From Lunularia cruciata (lineage: Eukaryota; Streptophyta; Marchantiopsida; Lunulariales; Lunulariaceae), in contig OX419759.1 in the NCBI GenBank assembly GCA_948567375.1, positions 61,729,493 through 61,793,492 on the forward strand: 64,000 nt of DNA, written 5' to 3'. How positions within the stretch are numbered: the first letter of the stretch is position 1; every line of letters begins with the position of its first letter. The notes beneath the pieces are model-generated. The model ran no database searches. It was given only the letters and a program-made list of their open reading frames with translations, and had not been told where the DNA came from. Shown here one piece after another: positions 22,331 to 33,745 of the stretch. The position numbers and the translations under genes are program-made.

Positions 22331-22439
22331 TCAGCATCCCTCTTTTGTTCTCTACTTCTAATTTATTGCCTTTAGCTATTGATCATAAATGCCTTTAAGT
22401 ACAAATTTGACTATTGTTAAGAGTTGTTGGCTTACAATC

Positions 22440-23605
22440 ACAAAATCATGAATCTATATACTATTGTATGACCTTTAGCACCAAACCTCTTTTTCCTTTG
22501 GCATCTGCAATAGTAGTTCAACCTTCTCCTTGTAATATCCAAGCATGTTGAACTTCTGGTTTGTGTAACTCTTAAGACGAGGGAACAAGTGCTTGAGTTT
22601 GTTAGTTGTTGTACACCCTTTGCCTCTAATGCATGGATTTGTGTCTTCAGGTCTTGCAGCTTGGCTTGGTGCAGGAGGGTCTTGGCTAGTTTCTCCATGT
22701 GTCCCACCATTTCTTTCACTATAGACTCCATCATTGTAACCATGAAAGCATGCTCTTCTACTAGGTTAGTGTGTATGGCTTGCATCTCCCTTTGAATCTC
22801 TTGCTTTCACTGAACATAAATGAGTTCTTCTCATTCCTCTTTTTGGTCTATCCTCTTCATGAGTTCTTCAATCATAAATTTGCCAAGCTTCTTGTAATTG
22901 TCATGGTTAATTTCATTGGTCACAATCTTGATGTGCACTTGCTCAAGCTCCGCCTTTAGCATGTTGACGTCTTCATCTTGAGCATAAAGTGGTTTGTTAG
23001 TTTTCTCAGCTCTCTTCTATTTCATTCCAATGTTGAGAACTTGCACCCTTGTCTACACTCTTCTAAGGTCTCCATGGTACTCCTCTCACCTGCTCTACTT
23101 TGCCTTCCTCCACTTCTCCATCATCTAGTTGTGATCATTACAAGTTGCTTCTTTGGCCTACAATTGCTCCAAAGACTTCTTGAGCTCCTCATGAGCTCTT
23201 GCCTTGTCTATGTTGACCAATTGAGCAACCCAATGAAGAGGTAACCAACTTGATATGAGTTGTGATTTTCTTGTCCAACTCCCAATAGCAAGGAAAGAGC
23301 ATCTCTATTTATGCAGTGCATGTCCTATTGTGTGAATCATCTAATTTGTAAATTACTAGTCATATTGTCCTATTGGATTAGGATTTGCTTCATGCATCCA
23401 ATAGGTTTTGCTTCATGAATCCAATAGATTTTGCTTCATGCAATCCCTCATGGCTGGTGTCCATGTCTTAGGCCACATGCATATCTCCATCCCTCCCTCC
23501 CTCCTTCTTGTGTATACTTGCCATTGTAGACTCTTCTTCCTTAGCTTTCAATGTCTTTGCAGCTTTCTCCTTCTCATCTTGGATTCTCTTCTCTTGGCCT
23601 CTCGG
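22440..23605 (-). pseudogene. Decayed coiled-coil ORF
   Basis: The minus strand shows long heptad-like stretches in shifting frames: QDEKEKAAKTLKAKEEES near 23560, NMLKAELEQVHIKIVTNE near 22950, FMIEELMKRIDQKEE near 22860, then 22438-22785 (EEHAFMVTMMESIVKEMVG, KLAKTLLHQAKLQDLKTQ). Several stops interrupt it. I do not recognise the protein; no enzymatic motif is visible. Linkage to R2 and a similar arrangement at 51-52.4 kb suggest a transposon protein. A gag-like role is a guess. Confidence 0.5.
23384..23446. repeat. Tandem repeat, 23-bp unit x3
   Basis: TTTGCTTCATGCATCCAATA recurs at 23384, 23407 and 23430 with one or two mismatches. Confidence 0.85.
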
Positions 23606-23607
23606 AC

Positions 23608-23645
23608 CAAAGTTTCAAAAATCTCATGAGATTTTTGAAACTTTG
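23608..23645. repeat. Perfect 38-bp palindrome
   Basis: CAAAGTTTCAAAAATCTCA at 23608-23626 is followed directly by its exact reverse complement, with no spacer. It sits between the coiled-coil ORF (minus) and the gypsy polyprotein (plus). Confidence 0.95.
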
Positions 23646-24339
23646 ATACTCACCTAATTGGGGCTATGTTCTTCTTCTACATCCCTTCCTTCTTTGGCAT
23701 AGGGCTTAGGGGTTTGGAGAGACATACATTTCAGATCCAGACATCTCTAGGGGTGGTTGAACATAGTACATCACATGTGGAGAGCTCATTGTCCAAAATT
23801 CAGCCTGGTCATCCAATTGATAGTTATGTGGTGAGAGTTCAGACCATTGTAACAATAATTGAGTCATATGATGTGCTAGTTGGTGGAGCAATGTTATATC
23901 CCATGGGTTTCAATATTGACTATTGGGAGAAGATAATCTCCTATAGACCAAGTTGATAGTCAGGTGAGGGATGGGTATGTTGCCTACTAATACACTTTAG
24001 TAGTGGTAGTCTTGGTTTGCTGTAATCATGGACCATGGAATCAGTTTTAGCTTTGAATGGTACCGTTATTTGGCCTGGTGACTTATTGGAGGAGAACACC
24101 TATGTAGAGTTTACTCCAATACCAGAGGAGATCACTCGGATTTGGAGTACAAGTGGGATCATTTGGAGTACAATGGAACAACCGAGGAGGCATTGCAACA
24201 ACATGCAGATTTTTTGGTGCAATAAGCTTGGAGTGGACCCTTTGTAACACCAAGAGACTATTGTGAGGATGAGCTTCTGGATTCTATCACATTGTCACCT
24301 TTGGATACCGCACTCATTGCTTAGTAGTATCTAGTAGAT

Positions 24340-24960
24340 GGAGTATGTTTATTGGAGTTGTTTGGTGGGATTAGCATTGGACTAGCTATGGTATTATAGA
24401 CAAGTATACAAGTACAAAGGTACTTTTATGTATAGAGAGATGAGACTACTAGGCGAGTGCCTCTACACCATGTGGCACACTTGGTATATTTATATCCTAA
24501 GTTCTTACTAATGTTAGCAATCATGGGTTACCAAAAGACCCTACAAGTAGATATTTCCTTGTTGTGGGCATAGGATTTGGAGAGACATGGTCCCATTCAT
24601 TTGGTGATTTCTGGATGGCCATGTCAAGAACATATTTGTGTTGGTTGAGGTCAAGGTCTCAAAGATCCCTATTTTGGTGTATTATGGAAGATATTACATA
24701 TACTACAACATCTCTAGGTTCATAAGTCTATTTCTCTAACCTATATTTTAGAGAAATATTCCTTTAATGGGTGATTCTCATACTGGAGTGGTGGTGAGTA
24801 CACATCATGTCTATTTTTAGATGGGATCTACCATGTTGTTAGATGCAACCAATTAGTATGTCTTCCACTCCTATATCAATTTTAGAGGATACTTGGGAGC
24901 CAGATCTTGGACACAAGCTCATAAGAGGGAAAACACATAGAGTTTGGAGGTTCTTGAGGA
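24340..24960 (+). pseudogene. Cytosine-5 DNA methyltransferase-like domain inside a gypsy polyprotein
   Basis: C5-MTases transfer methyl from SAM to cytosine, using a catalytic Cys in a Pro-Cys-Gln motif. One reading frame, from about 24139 to 24756 and broken only by stops, contains LLELFGGISIGLA (24349-24390, SAM-binding motif I), DLERHGPIHLVISGWPCQ with the PCQ catalytic motif IV at 24619-24627, then a G-x-G-x-GL-x-D segment (GQGLKDPYFGVLW near 24650) and TYILE at 24739-24753, the start of motif VI (usually ENV/ENI). A one-base shift follows, after which IPLMGDSHTG continues in the next frame, with LLDATN further on. The target-recognition region is unclear. Eight in-frame stops from 24205 on make it non-functional. 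Insertion between protease and RT parts indicates capture by the retroelement, not a host gene. Confidence 0.75.
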
Positions 24961-25079
24961 GCTATATGGGTTGTTTTTCCTTCTAAATGAAGGATTTGGG
25001 TGCTCTACAAAGACTTGGTATTTGGATTGAGCATACTAGTGATAATGATACACTAGTTTTTTGACATCCCTTCAAATAT

Positions 25080-26340
25080 AATGACATGGAGAAAGCATTG
25101 ATTCATAGCTAGAGTAGAAACCTTTTTGAGGCTGGTTTGGTGGAGATTTCACATTGAAAGTATGCATCAGCTACGGTGATGCTAGCCAAGAAGGATATGC
25201 ATAGTAACTACATAGATAGGTAGATGTGTGGAGATTATTGTCCTATCAATTGATAGACTAAGGTTCATTGGTATGTCATACCTACACTTGAGGAGATCAT
25301 TGATGTGATTGTGTATACAAAGGTCTTTAGTAATTTGGATCTTTGAGCAAGATATCATCAATTTTTTATGAAAGAGGAGGATAAGACCAAGACAACATTT
25401 TGGGCTATTGATCCTTATGGCAAGGATGTATTATATCAATGGAGGTTCTTACCATTTGAGTTAAAGAATGCTCTTGTAGAGTTCCAAAGGGTCACGGATA
25501 GGATCCAAGCAGGGTTAGATTTTACTCAATGCTATATTGATGGCATTTTGGTCTATAGCACTACTGTAGAGGAGCATGAGAGACATTTGTTGGAGGCGTT
25601 TGAGAGATTGAGATCTCATGGACTCAAATTATATCTTGGGAAGTGTAGATTCTTCCACAAGTTGGTTGAGTATCTAGATCACACTATCTACCCTAGAGGA
25701 CTTAGTGTTTAAAAGACCAAGGTGGAGTCTATTGCACATATTCCTTGGCCTATGGATGTGAGCAAAGTGTGAGCATTCCTTGGGTCGGCAAACTTTTATA
25801 ACCAATATGTTAGAGGATTTAGTGCCATTGCCAAGGCTTTGACAAAGCTGACCAAGCTTACACAAGAGTGGTGCTGGGGAGATGAGTAAGAGAGAGCTTT
25901 TATAGAGCTCAAGGAGAGGTTGAGATCTGCCCTTATTCTTAGGAGATTGATCAAAGGATGACCATTCATGTTCACATTGATTGGAGTATGTTAGGGCTTG
26001 GAGCAATGCTCACCCAACATGATGATGAGAAGAAGGAGTTTATGGTGGCATATGCTAGTTGGTCCAACAATTTAGTGAAGGTAAAGTATAGTTCATATGA
26101 GAGAGAGTGCTTGGAAAAAATATGGGTAGTATCACATTTCATATGTTACATATTTGGTAGCCTCTTCACTCTCATCATTGATCATCATTGATCATCAACC
26201 ATTGAAGTGGTTAATTGAGTCCAACAAGCTTTCAAGGAAGCTTGCACAATGAATTTTGATTTTACATGAGTATGAATTCATAGTTATTCATAGACTTGGA
26301 GTGGTGAACCGTGATGCAAGTGGGTTGAGTAGAAACTTAT
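25080..26340 (+). pseudogene. Gypsy reverse transcriptase and RNase H
   Basis: RT motifs include MCGDYCPIN near 25225, VFSNLDL near 25330, YHQFFMKEEDKTKTTFWA near 25355, WRFLPFELKNALVEFQRV near 25445, and CYIDGILVYS near 25530, where the usual YIDD reads YIDG, losing one catalytic Asp. The connection domain (FLGSANFYNQYVRGFS near 25780) leads to RNase H (HIDWSMLGLGAML near 25965; KVKYSSYERECLEKIW near 26085). The long uninterrupted run at 25368-25712 shows moderate age. Confidence 0.85.
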
Positions 26341-26639
26341 GTCCTAGCTAGCAAGATCAGACCAAAGCATGTGGGCATGGTGAGATAGATGAGGAGCTGA
26401 TGCCACGTTGGTATGCATCTACCTTTCCTATGTATATTTTTTGAGACTTTGGTGGTATCTCTCTCAATGCATACAAGAAGAGTTATTGAGGTCACAGATC
26501 CAAAGTGTAGAGATATTGGTATAGTTCAGCAAGACATTTGTGATGATATCTTAGTGATAGATTATTTTAGTGCATTGGTGTTGTGGGTGGTATAGTTGGT
26601 GCCAAGGAGAGAGAATGTGTTCTTCAGAAAACCAAGGTT

Positions 26640-27420
26640 TAGATTGAAGAGCAAACACCTCTGCATGTATGGGGGAATGGTAGAGTGCAACTAGTACCAC
26701 TTCCATCTCAAAGACCACAATTGGTCCATCATGCCCATGAGGAGCTAGGACATTTTGGAGTAAAATGTACATATATCTTACTCCAAAGCCATTATTGGTG
26801 GCATGGTATGCATACTAGTGTATATTAGTATGTTGCTAGATGTGTGGTTTGTGATTGCGTTAGAGCATCATTTAATGCTTCTATGTCACAATTACACCCA
26901 TTACCTATCATGGGATTGGGTTGCCATTGGAGTTTGTACTTTGATGGACGTTTACCGTTGATTTTGAGATATCATTGATATGTTTTGGTTATGGTAAAGC
27001 AGTTCTCCAAGTGGACTGACTTGTTGGCACTTTTTGACAAGTCTAGTGAAGGGACAACTTACTTAGATCATGTTCTAAGTCATTTTAGGTGAAGTTTTGA
27101 TGGATCAAGATATAGAGTTCTTGGGGGAGTTTTAGGTCCTATGTGACAAGCCCTTGATTAGTCATCATACCACCTCTCAAGATCACCTTGAGGCAGATGG
27201 CTTAGCAAAGAGAGCGGTTCAAACTATGAAGAGAGGATTGTGGAAGTATGGTTTGTAGAGAGACCACTTGGGAGATTGGGATCTCCAATTACCTTGGTTG
27301 GCCATGGGCTTTCTGTTCAGTTGGCAAGCCTTCGTAACATCCTTCTCTTCTTACTTCTACTCTATGGACAAGACCCAAATCTACCTATAGCCATTTTTCA
27401 AGATGCTATTGTATTTTAGA
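26640..27420 (+). pseudogene. Gypsy integrase
   Basis: An HHCC zinc-binding N-terminus is visible: HEELGHFGVKCTY near 26740, HYWWHGMH near 26795 and CVVCDCV near 26845. The core follows (GCHWSLYFDGRLP near 26930, VMVKQFSKWTDL near 26995, LGGVLGP near 27125) with several stops. The later part (NILLFLLLLYGQDPNLPI near 27335) matches the usual end of a gypsy integrase. Confidence 0.7.
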
Positions 27421-27811
27421 ACTTGGATGATCTAGACATATGGTGAGTGCATGTTCTCAATAGGTAGAGATCTTTCAGAGAGTGATGTTGATGGTCTTTG
27501 AGAACTTGACAATTGCTCAACATAGGGATACCTTATGTTATGCTACCATTCAAGGAGGAGGTTATAGACCCTTGATTGGTCAATTACATCCAAGTGATCA
27601 TGTATATCTACAATAGACAACATCGATGACACTTGATGTTATTACAAGCCACACTATCTGGAGAGTGCATGAGGCTTTGCCTTTTGCAGTCCTTATGTTG
27701 GAAGAACATGATGTAATTGTTTGGAAGGATCATGTGTGCAATTATGCACCATGTCACAGTCCAAAAATTGATGGTGCTATAGATCCAAGCCTAGCACTTG
27801 TACTTGCAAGC

Positions 27812-27957
27812 TTGCGGTGTATGTTATGTAGCTCTTCTAGTGGAGTTGCTTCTATGTTAGTGTGTGATAGCTATTGGAGGATGGCATATGGCATGTTTGA
27901 CCCCTCCTTTCATGGTGGTTTCTCAAGGACAATGGTTATGTCTTAGATGTATGTGAC
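27812..27957 (+). pseudogene. C-terminal PHD finger of the gypsy polyprotein, frameshifted
   Basis: PHD fingers bind two zinc ions through C4HC3 and commonly read histone H3 tails. The first half is in one frame: RCMLCSSSSGVASMLVCDSY (C-x2-C, then C; the next expected Cys is Tyr, TAT). The second half is one base out of phase: GWHMACLTPPF, then GQWLCLRCM and TGA at 27955-27957. It has the hallmark GWH-x2-CL-x-PP...G-x-W-x-C-x2-C pattern. The upstream linker NYAPCHSPKID is in the first frame. That both halves survive and end precisely at a stop supports a real C-terminal PHD domain. Confidence 0.7.
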
Positions 27958-28126
27958 TTATAACTAGTTCACCCATTTATGATATAAATTGTAGACATGC
28001 AACTAATGATGGGGCTTGATAGCACCCGGCCTCCTAATCTTTGGCCACCATAAAGTATACCATATACTTGGATTAGATGGCTATCTGGAGTTATAGGGAC
28101 GTAACCACCAAGTAGGGAGACAATTG

Positions 28127-28780
28127 TGGCACTTAACGTTGATGTATGACTTATGTGTTGTTGTGCTTCTATAATATATGATGTTGATAGTGATTTATGT
28201 TGTATAGTAATGTATATGTTCATGACATCTATCATGCCATTTGTAATGCTGAAGGTAGGTTGCTCATACATTGGAGTAGTAGTGTTAATAGTCATGGGTA
28301 TTTTGGTAGTTACTCATGGACTACTTGTTGAATGTTAGGTTAGGGTTATTGATCATATAGTGGGACCCACCATCACTTGCACCATTTGCATTGTTAGATG
28401 TGATGTTAGTGGCACCATTAGGGTTGGAGACCTAGGTCAAGCAGAGGAGTATACTTTCAAAGTGCAACACTAGACAACTCACTTTTTTGATGTTGAGCTT
28501 TTGAGTTCTTGGCTATGGTGTATAGAGACCGGCAAGCATCACCTAGAGTCTCTTAGCTAGAGTGGGTGTGGCTTGATTGCAATCAATGCACATCTTAGTA
28601 GAGTGTTTAGTGAATGATCAAGTATTGATTTATGTGAATGTGATTTGAGTTGAAGAACAAATTGATTATTATGGCACTTTTAGCGTTCATATATGACTTA
28701 TGAGTGAGTTGTGCTTCTATAGTGTATGTTCTTGACAAGGATTTATATTGTGTAGCAATGTATATATGCATGAAACTTGA
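28127..28780 (+). repeat. Direct repeat pair, about 105 bp, 545 bp apart
   Basis: TGGCACTTAACGTTGATGTA at 28127 and TGGCACTTTTAGCGTTCATA at 28672 begin two similar blocks, each containing TATGACTTATG, TGTGCTTCTATA and AATGTATAT. They may belong to the 3' untranslated region or LTR of the gypsy element. Confidence 0.7.
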
Positions 28781-28859
28781 TAGTAAAATGATAAAAATAG
28801 TTTTTTCTCATAAGGATGTGGGTTGGAACGACTAGATTTGAAGGAAATAGGTCACAATG

Positions 28860-29590
28860 TCACAATTCATTTATTATTTCTTATTTAACCTCTTGGGTAG
28901 GAACCACTCTCAAAAGAGGGTAGAGTCATCCATAGGGGCACTCTAAGAAAAAGAGAAATTAGAGTCACTTTCATGAAAGATTTGTTCCTAGTTAATTTTG
29001 AAGGTGATGATTCACTTCGTGCTAAAGGCCTCTTCTCCATGAAAAGCCTTAACCCCAAAGTTCATTTCACCTCAAAGGTTAAATTTACCTTGAAGTCCTT
29101 ATCCCTTTCATGATTTTGCTACTTATGCAGTATCCTTCCAGAAGGTGCAATCCCAAGAAAATTGTGAAATTAATTGTCGAACTAGCTTGTCTATTGTGTG
29201 GTACCTTCAATACTCCATTGTTCCCAAAAACCCTCTTTGCATTGTCTTGCTCCTTGAAAACTTTAGGGATAACTTGCCTTGAAATAGTGCAAATATCCTA
29301 ATAGGTATTCAATCACACATTCCTACTACAAGATTCACCACCTTTACTTTACCAAGTATACAATCAATGATGCAAAGTGCAGGCAGACCCACTAAGGATC
29401 AAAATTGCATTCAAAATTTGATGAGGAAGAAGAAAAAAAATTTACATTGGGTCGCAACCCATATATGCAATTCTCTACTTCTCAATGAAGAGATCAAGCT
29501 AAGGGATGTTAGAAATGTTATAATTACACTTATATCACTCATCACTAATCCTATCTACTAATCTTATCTTATATTTACATACTAACTTAA
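28860..29590 (+). repeat. Interspersed repeat R2, copy 2
   Basis: TTTAACCTCTTGGGTAGGAA near 28885 is shared with copy 3 at about 51120, followed by a looser match (GAAGGTGATGATTCACTT). It is the most diverged copy. Confidence 0.55.
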
Positions 29591-29877
29591 GAATTGCTTA
29601 TGCATCCACAACTAACTCAAAATGATCCTTTGTCACTTTCTTGTTTGGATTTAAATTCAAGTCATATGTCAAAGAACCAAAGGTGGTTCTATACTTGGTC
29701 TTTTGCAATAATTTTCCATTTGCATGAAATTCCCTTCCCTCTAGAGTTTAGGAGAAAGGAAATTCCTTTGCCTCTACACAGTTTATTGATCAACTCTACC
29801 CTACTTTTGTAATCTTCAACATCATGCACACAATAGTGATTGATTCTTGGAACTTCCTTGTTGTGTGCTCCTTCAAT

Positions 29878-30566
29878 TGCTCTGCAAGAGTTTTCCCCAA
29901 TCAAAAGGCATAGAATTTTCCAGCTTGGACTACAAATTGGATTGAAAGTTGGAGCATAGATGGGAAGAAACTTGGAGTATAGATTGAAATCAACTTCAGG
30001 ATAGAGTAGGAGGCCTTTAAGCTAATTTCTGCCAAAAAATGGAGATTTGTTGTTGGATTCTTGTGTTTGGATCCTCTACATGCTTGGATTCATGTTTGCA
30101 TGCCCAATTGGCTTGGATTGGTGTTCTTAGATTCTTTCATTCTAGGAATGCTATGTATTTCTTCTGGGTAATGTTGGAAGTGATGACCAATTGGAGTTTT
30201 TGTTGTTGAGTGCATTGAAGTTCTAGTATGAGTATAAACATTATCCTGGTCTGATGGTCATCACTTCTAGTATTACTAAGGAGAAATACATAGCACTCCT
30301 AAAAGGAAAGAATCTGAGCACACTCATCCAAGCCCATTGGGCATACAAACAAGCATGCAAGCACGGAGAGGATCCAACCACATGAATTTAATAACTTCCT
30401 ATGCTTTTGGCAAAAATAAGCTTTAGAGCATCCTTTCCTATCCTCAAGCTGATTTAATTTTTATACAAGTTTCTTCCAATCTGTACTCCAACTTTTAATC
30501 CAATTTGTGCTCCAAGTTGGGAAATTCCATGCCTTTTGAATGGGGAAAACTCTATGCAACTCAGAT
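29878..30566. repeat. Large fold-back: 310-bp arms, 65-bp spacer
   Basis: Left arm 29878-30189 and right arm 30255-30566 are reverse complements at roughly 80-85 percent identity by eye. Landmarks: GAGTTTTCCCCAATCAAAAG (left) against CTTTTGAATGGGGAAAACTC (right), and TGCTATGTATTTCT against AGAAATACATAGCA. No ORF is involved. The transcript would form a long hairpin. Confidence 0.9.
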
Positions 30567-32639
30567 GAAAAATAATTTTTTGTGTTGATTTGGTTCAAAT
30601 TACCTAGAAATCAATGGAAAGCTATAAAATAAGCTTTCCAATGGTATGATGCAAGCCAAAATCCAACTATTAAAGCTCCCTTGACAAGCTCTCAAACTTG
30701 GCCAATTTTTTGTAGTTTCCACTCTTATTTTGAAATCTCTAATTGAGGGTTTGCTCTTGGTTCTTGGAAATTTTCTATAGATTTCTTGATAAGAGGTTTA
30801 CTTTATCCTTAAATACACTCCATAAAACTAAAATCTTTAATCATAGTCACAAAAATGGGATAATTGAGATTCAATCATGATTGAAGATGGAAATGTTCTA
30901 CCGAGCTTATGATAGTATTTTGAGTATAACTTGTTACATCAACTCTCATTTACAACAGACCAAGAGCCAGCCAAGTTGTTCATAATAGTTGGTTTTGCCC
31001 TTGTCTAGACCCTTGAAAATTTAGTAGCCTAATCCAACCCCAATCCCTAGATATGAATCAATTTCTTTGCGAGACTAACTTGTGAGCTCTCAGACCCATG
31101 TATGCATGATCCAAGACTTTGAATTCTCCATTTGAATAATTCATACCTTTGAAGAATTTCAGAAAATTAAATCAAAATTATTAGAAATTTTTATAAATTG
31201 ATTCATACCACAAGTTGAGGAGTGATAAAAAATCCAAATATGATCATCATCTCATTTCCAACACCTTACTTTCCAAAGCTACAACTTCAATCAACAAGAT
31301 CTGATTTAAGATTAATCCAAAACTAAAATTTCTTATACTCAGCATTATAAGCACTTTGTCTTCTCTACAACCCCATGGACAGATTGTGAAAATGTGTGGC
31401 AAAGCTCTCCAAAGTGTCCATTTTGTGCACCTGAGTATGAATTCTACTCCCCTTGACTCAATCAATCATATCCCTTGAAAATCTCCTCAAATCACTTGTT
31501 TATTGTCTCCAAATTATAGCTTGTTAGCTTTTCTCTTCAACCATGGTCTTTTTTCCTGAATGCCCTTCTTTCTCTCCCTTGATGGTAGACAAAGCTCTAG
31601 ACTTTTCCTCTTGGGACCCAATCACTTTTACCATTTTTATAATCTAATTGTTTCTCTTTTTGCCAAATGGACCTCCCAATTCCAACTTGAAGCTATTGAA
31701 TAAGATTAAATCCTTCTCCATCTACAAGAGCACATAGATTTTCAAGTCCCAAACTTGCTCATCAATAAGCACAAGAAGAACAAATGGATCTAGCTTCCCA
31801 TCACCAACTTCATGTATGCAACCCCAAATTGCAGTACCATCCAACCTTAAAGTTTATCACATTGTAGAACCTGAAGCTTGATGAGAAAAGGACTCAAAAG
31901 TGGTGGATCAAGAGCATGAGACATCTTTACTCAAGTGCTTCCTTTGATGCTCTAATGCCCACGCTTTGTTATAACTCTCACCCATGTCCTCCTCCCACTT
32001 GAGACTTTTGAGACTAAAATACACCCCCTTTTATCAACTCTCCACCACCTATATACATAAGAGCCACTCAAAGAGGACAAGACTATATTCCACTTGGTGA
32101 ATCATATACATGTACATAAATTGCTCACATAGCAAAAGCTCAACCGTGGGACCTGTCTTACAATCTACTCCAATAATGTGGAGATAAACCATACTAAACT
32201 ACTTTTCACTAGTTACGCAAACCACAACAAAACACTAGTAGGTGTGATGGACAAGGTGATAATATTGATTATGGGAATTTAAAATCTCATGACTTTCCAG
32301 TCTTGAAATATTCAAGTTATGATTTGCTACCTAGGAGGCCATGGTTGAGAGCAACTTGTACAATTGATTGATGGCACAAAGGGTACTTGAAGATTAGGCC
32401 ATCAAACATTGAGTTATAGTTCCTATAACTAACACAATCCACACTTCACATTCAAAAACACCATTTTATAATTATTGGGAGTTAGATTCAAAAGAAGGAG
32501 CTTTAGGTGTGGACACAAGCATGGAAAAAAAGACTTCCATAGAGGAGGATGAGTTTGAATCTAATTAAGATATGCATTCCTTATGTGCTATGGATTTTAT
32601 ACTTGAGCCAGAGGTTTTGAATGATCTTGATAAATCACC
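30567..32639. other. No gene seen
   Basis: AT-rich sequence with frames under 80 codons on both strands. Base composition and context suggest old LTR-element spacer or LTR sequence, but no motif proves it. Confidence 0.4.
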
Positions 32640-33205
32640 ATTGACACTTGAGGAGATAGAAGAGACTATCTACCCTCAAGTGTGGTCCAAATATTACCAA
32701 GGAAGAGAAGGTAAGATTTGAGGAGATCTTTTACAAGTTCATCTATGTGTTTACGTTCATTACAAGGATCTCAAGAAAGTCACCTTGGAGAAGCACCAAA
32801 TAGAGGTGGAGTCACATCCAAGATGAGTCCACCAAAAGCAACATTGCATTACCCACCAATAGCTTTGATTGCAAAGGAGTAGATTGATAAGCTCAAGGAG
32901 ACAAAGTTTATCTTGAGATAGAGAATTTGAAATTGGTGTCTCTAATTATGATTATGAAAAAGAAGAATGGGAAGCTTCACTCACCAATCAATTATCCAAT
33001 GCTATGGAAATATATATATTGGCCTTGTTATGTGTGGATTACAAGAAGCTCAATATTTTTATAAAAAAAACTACTATGCCTTGCCATTCATGGATGAGAT
33101 ATTGAAAAAAGAATGCAGGTTATGAGAGGTATAGTTTTGGAGATAGTTATAATGACTATAACCAAATCAAGATTTCACCAAACCCAAAGGTATTCTTTGT
33201 CAAAA
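32640..33205 (+). pseudogene. Gypsy reverse transcriptase fragment
   Basis: The classical start of a Ty3 RT is readable across frames: SNYDYEKEEW region near 32940, CVDYKKLNIF near 33035 (the VDYRKLN motif), MPCHSWMRY near 33080 (PLPFIDEI equivalent), then AGYERYSFGDSYNDYNQIK near 33117-33175. Sequence after about 33200 is unrelated. This is a plain gypsy RT start without MTase motifs nearby. Confidence 0.7.
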
Positions 33206-33639
33206 TCCTTTGGTACAGGCTCTCCTTCTTGTTCAATTGCTACAGACTTCCACTCCATGCCAATGGTAGTTGGTATAAAACATTCTTCCATCCTTTGCAA
33301 ACTGCTACAAAAACTAAACAAAAAAAAGAAAATGTGTACTCTAAGAAAACTTGAGGTATCATCTTTTCTTATAATCATGTAATATCTTACATGGATTTCT
33401 GTATCCAAAAACTTTCATATTTGCTTTAGTTTGATTTTTATTTATTTTACTTTAAATTTTAATATTAATATATAAGACAATTTTATTTCTTTGCATGACT
33501 TTAATGAAATTATTGTAACTTGAGAAGAAAAATAGGAAGAACCACTATTGATAGAAGCAATAATTAAACTATAAAGCAAATGTTGACAAGAATGAAAACT
33601 ATAAAGGGATTGAAATTTATGGTGGTGATAGATTAGAAA

Positions 33640-33745
33640 GCAAATCTTTACAAAGTATCAATATTTGGAAACTTGCTTGTAGATATTTTACAAAAGAATT
33701 AAGAAAACTTAACTTTCTTTAGTTTAGTGGAGATTGTAAATTCTA
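33640..33745 (+). pseudogene. Copia C-terminal scrap
   Basis: NLLVDILQKN and, one frame away, TKELRKLNFL resemble the DIFTK-x-L-x-K-x-F end of copia polyproteins. It is short and frameshifted. Confidence 0.4.

Larger units (their letters stand above)
23660..27960 (+). mobile_element. Ty3/gypsy element with C5-methyltransferase and PHD finger, decayed
   Basis: Order on the plus strand: protease-proximal segment (23666-23956, contains VLVGGAMLYPMGFNIDYW and YRPS), linker, cytosine-5 methyltransferase-like domain (24340-24960), reverse transcriptase (25080-25730), RNase H (25958-26340), integrase (26640-27420), short linker, PHD-type zinc finger (27812-27957) ending at TGA. Domain order RT-RNaseH-IN is Ty3/gypsy. 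No convincing gag was found upstream on the plus strand and LTRs are unresolved. R2 copies lie on both sides (21.5 and 28.9 kb) in the same orientation but do not abut the coding region. Stops and shifts throughout: inactive. Confidence 0.75.

Noticed and set aside
21480-29590. R2 copies as LTRs of the MTase/PHD gypsy element
   Set aside because: They flank it in the same orientation, but they differ strongly, do not abut the coding region, and a third copy stands next to a coiled-coil ORF instead.
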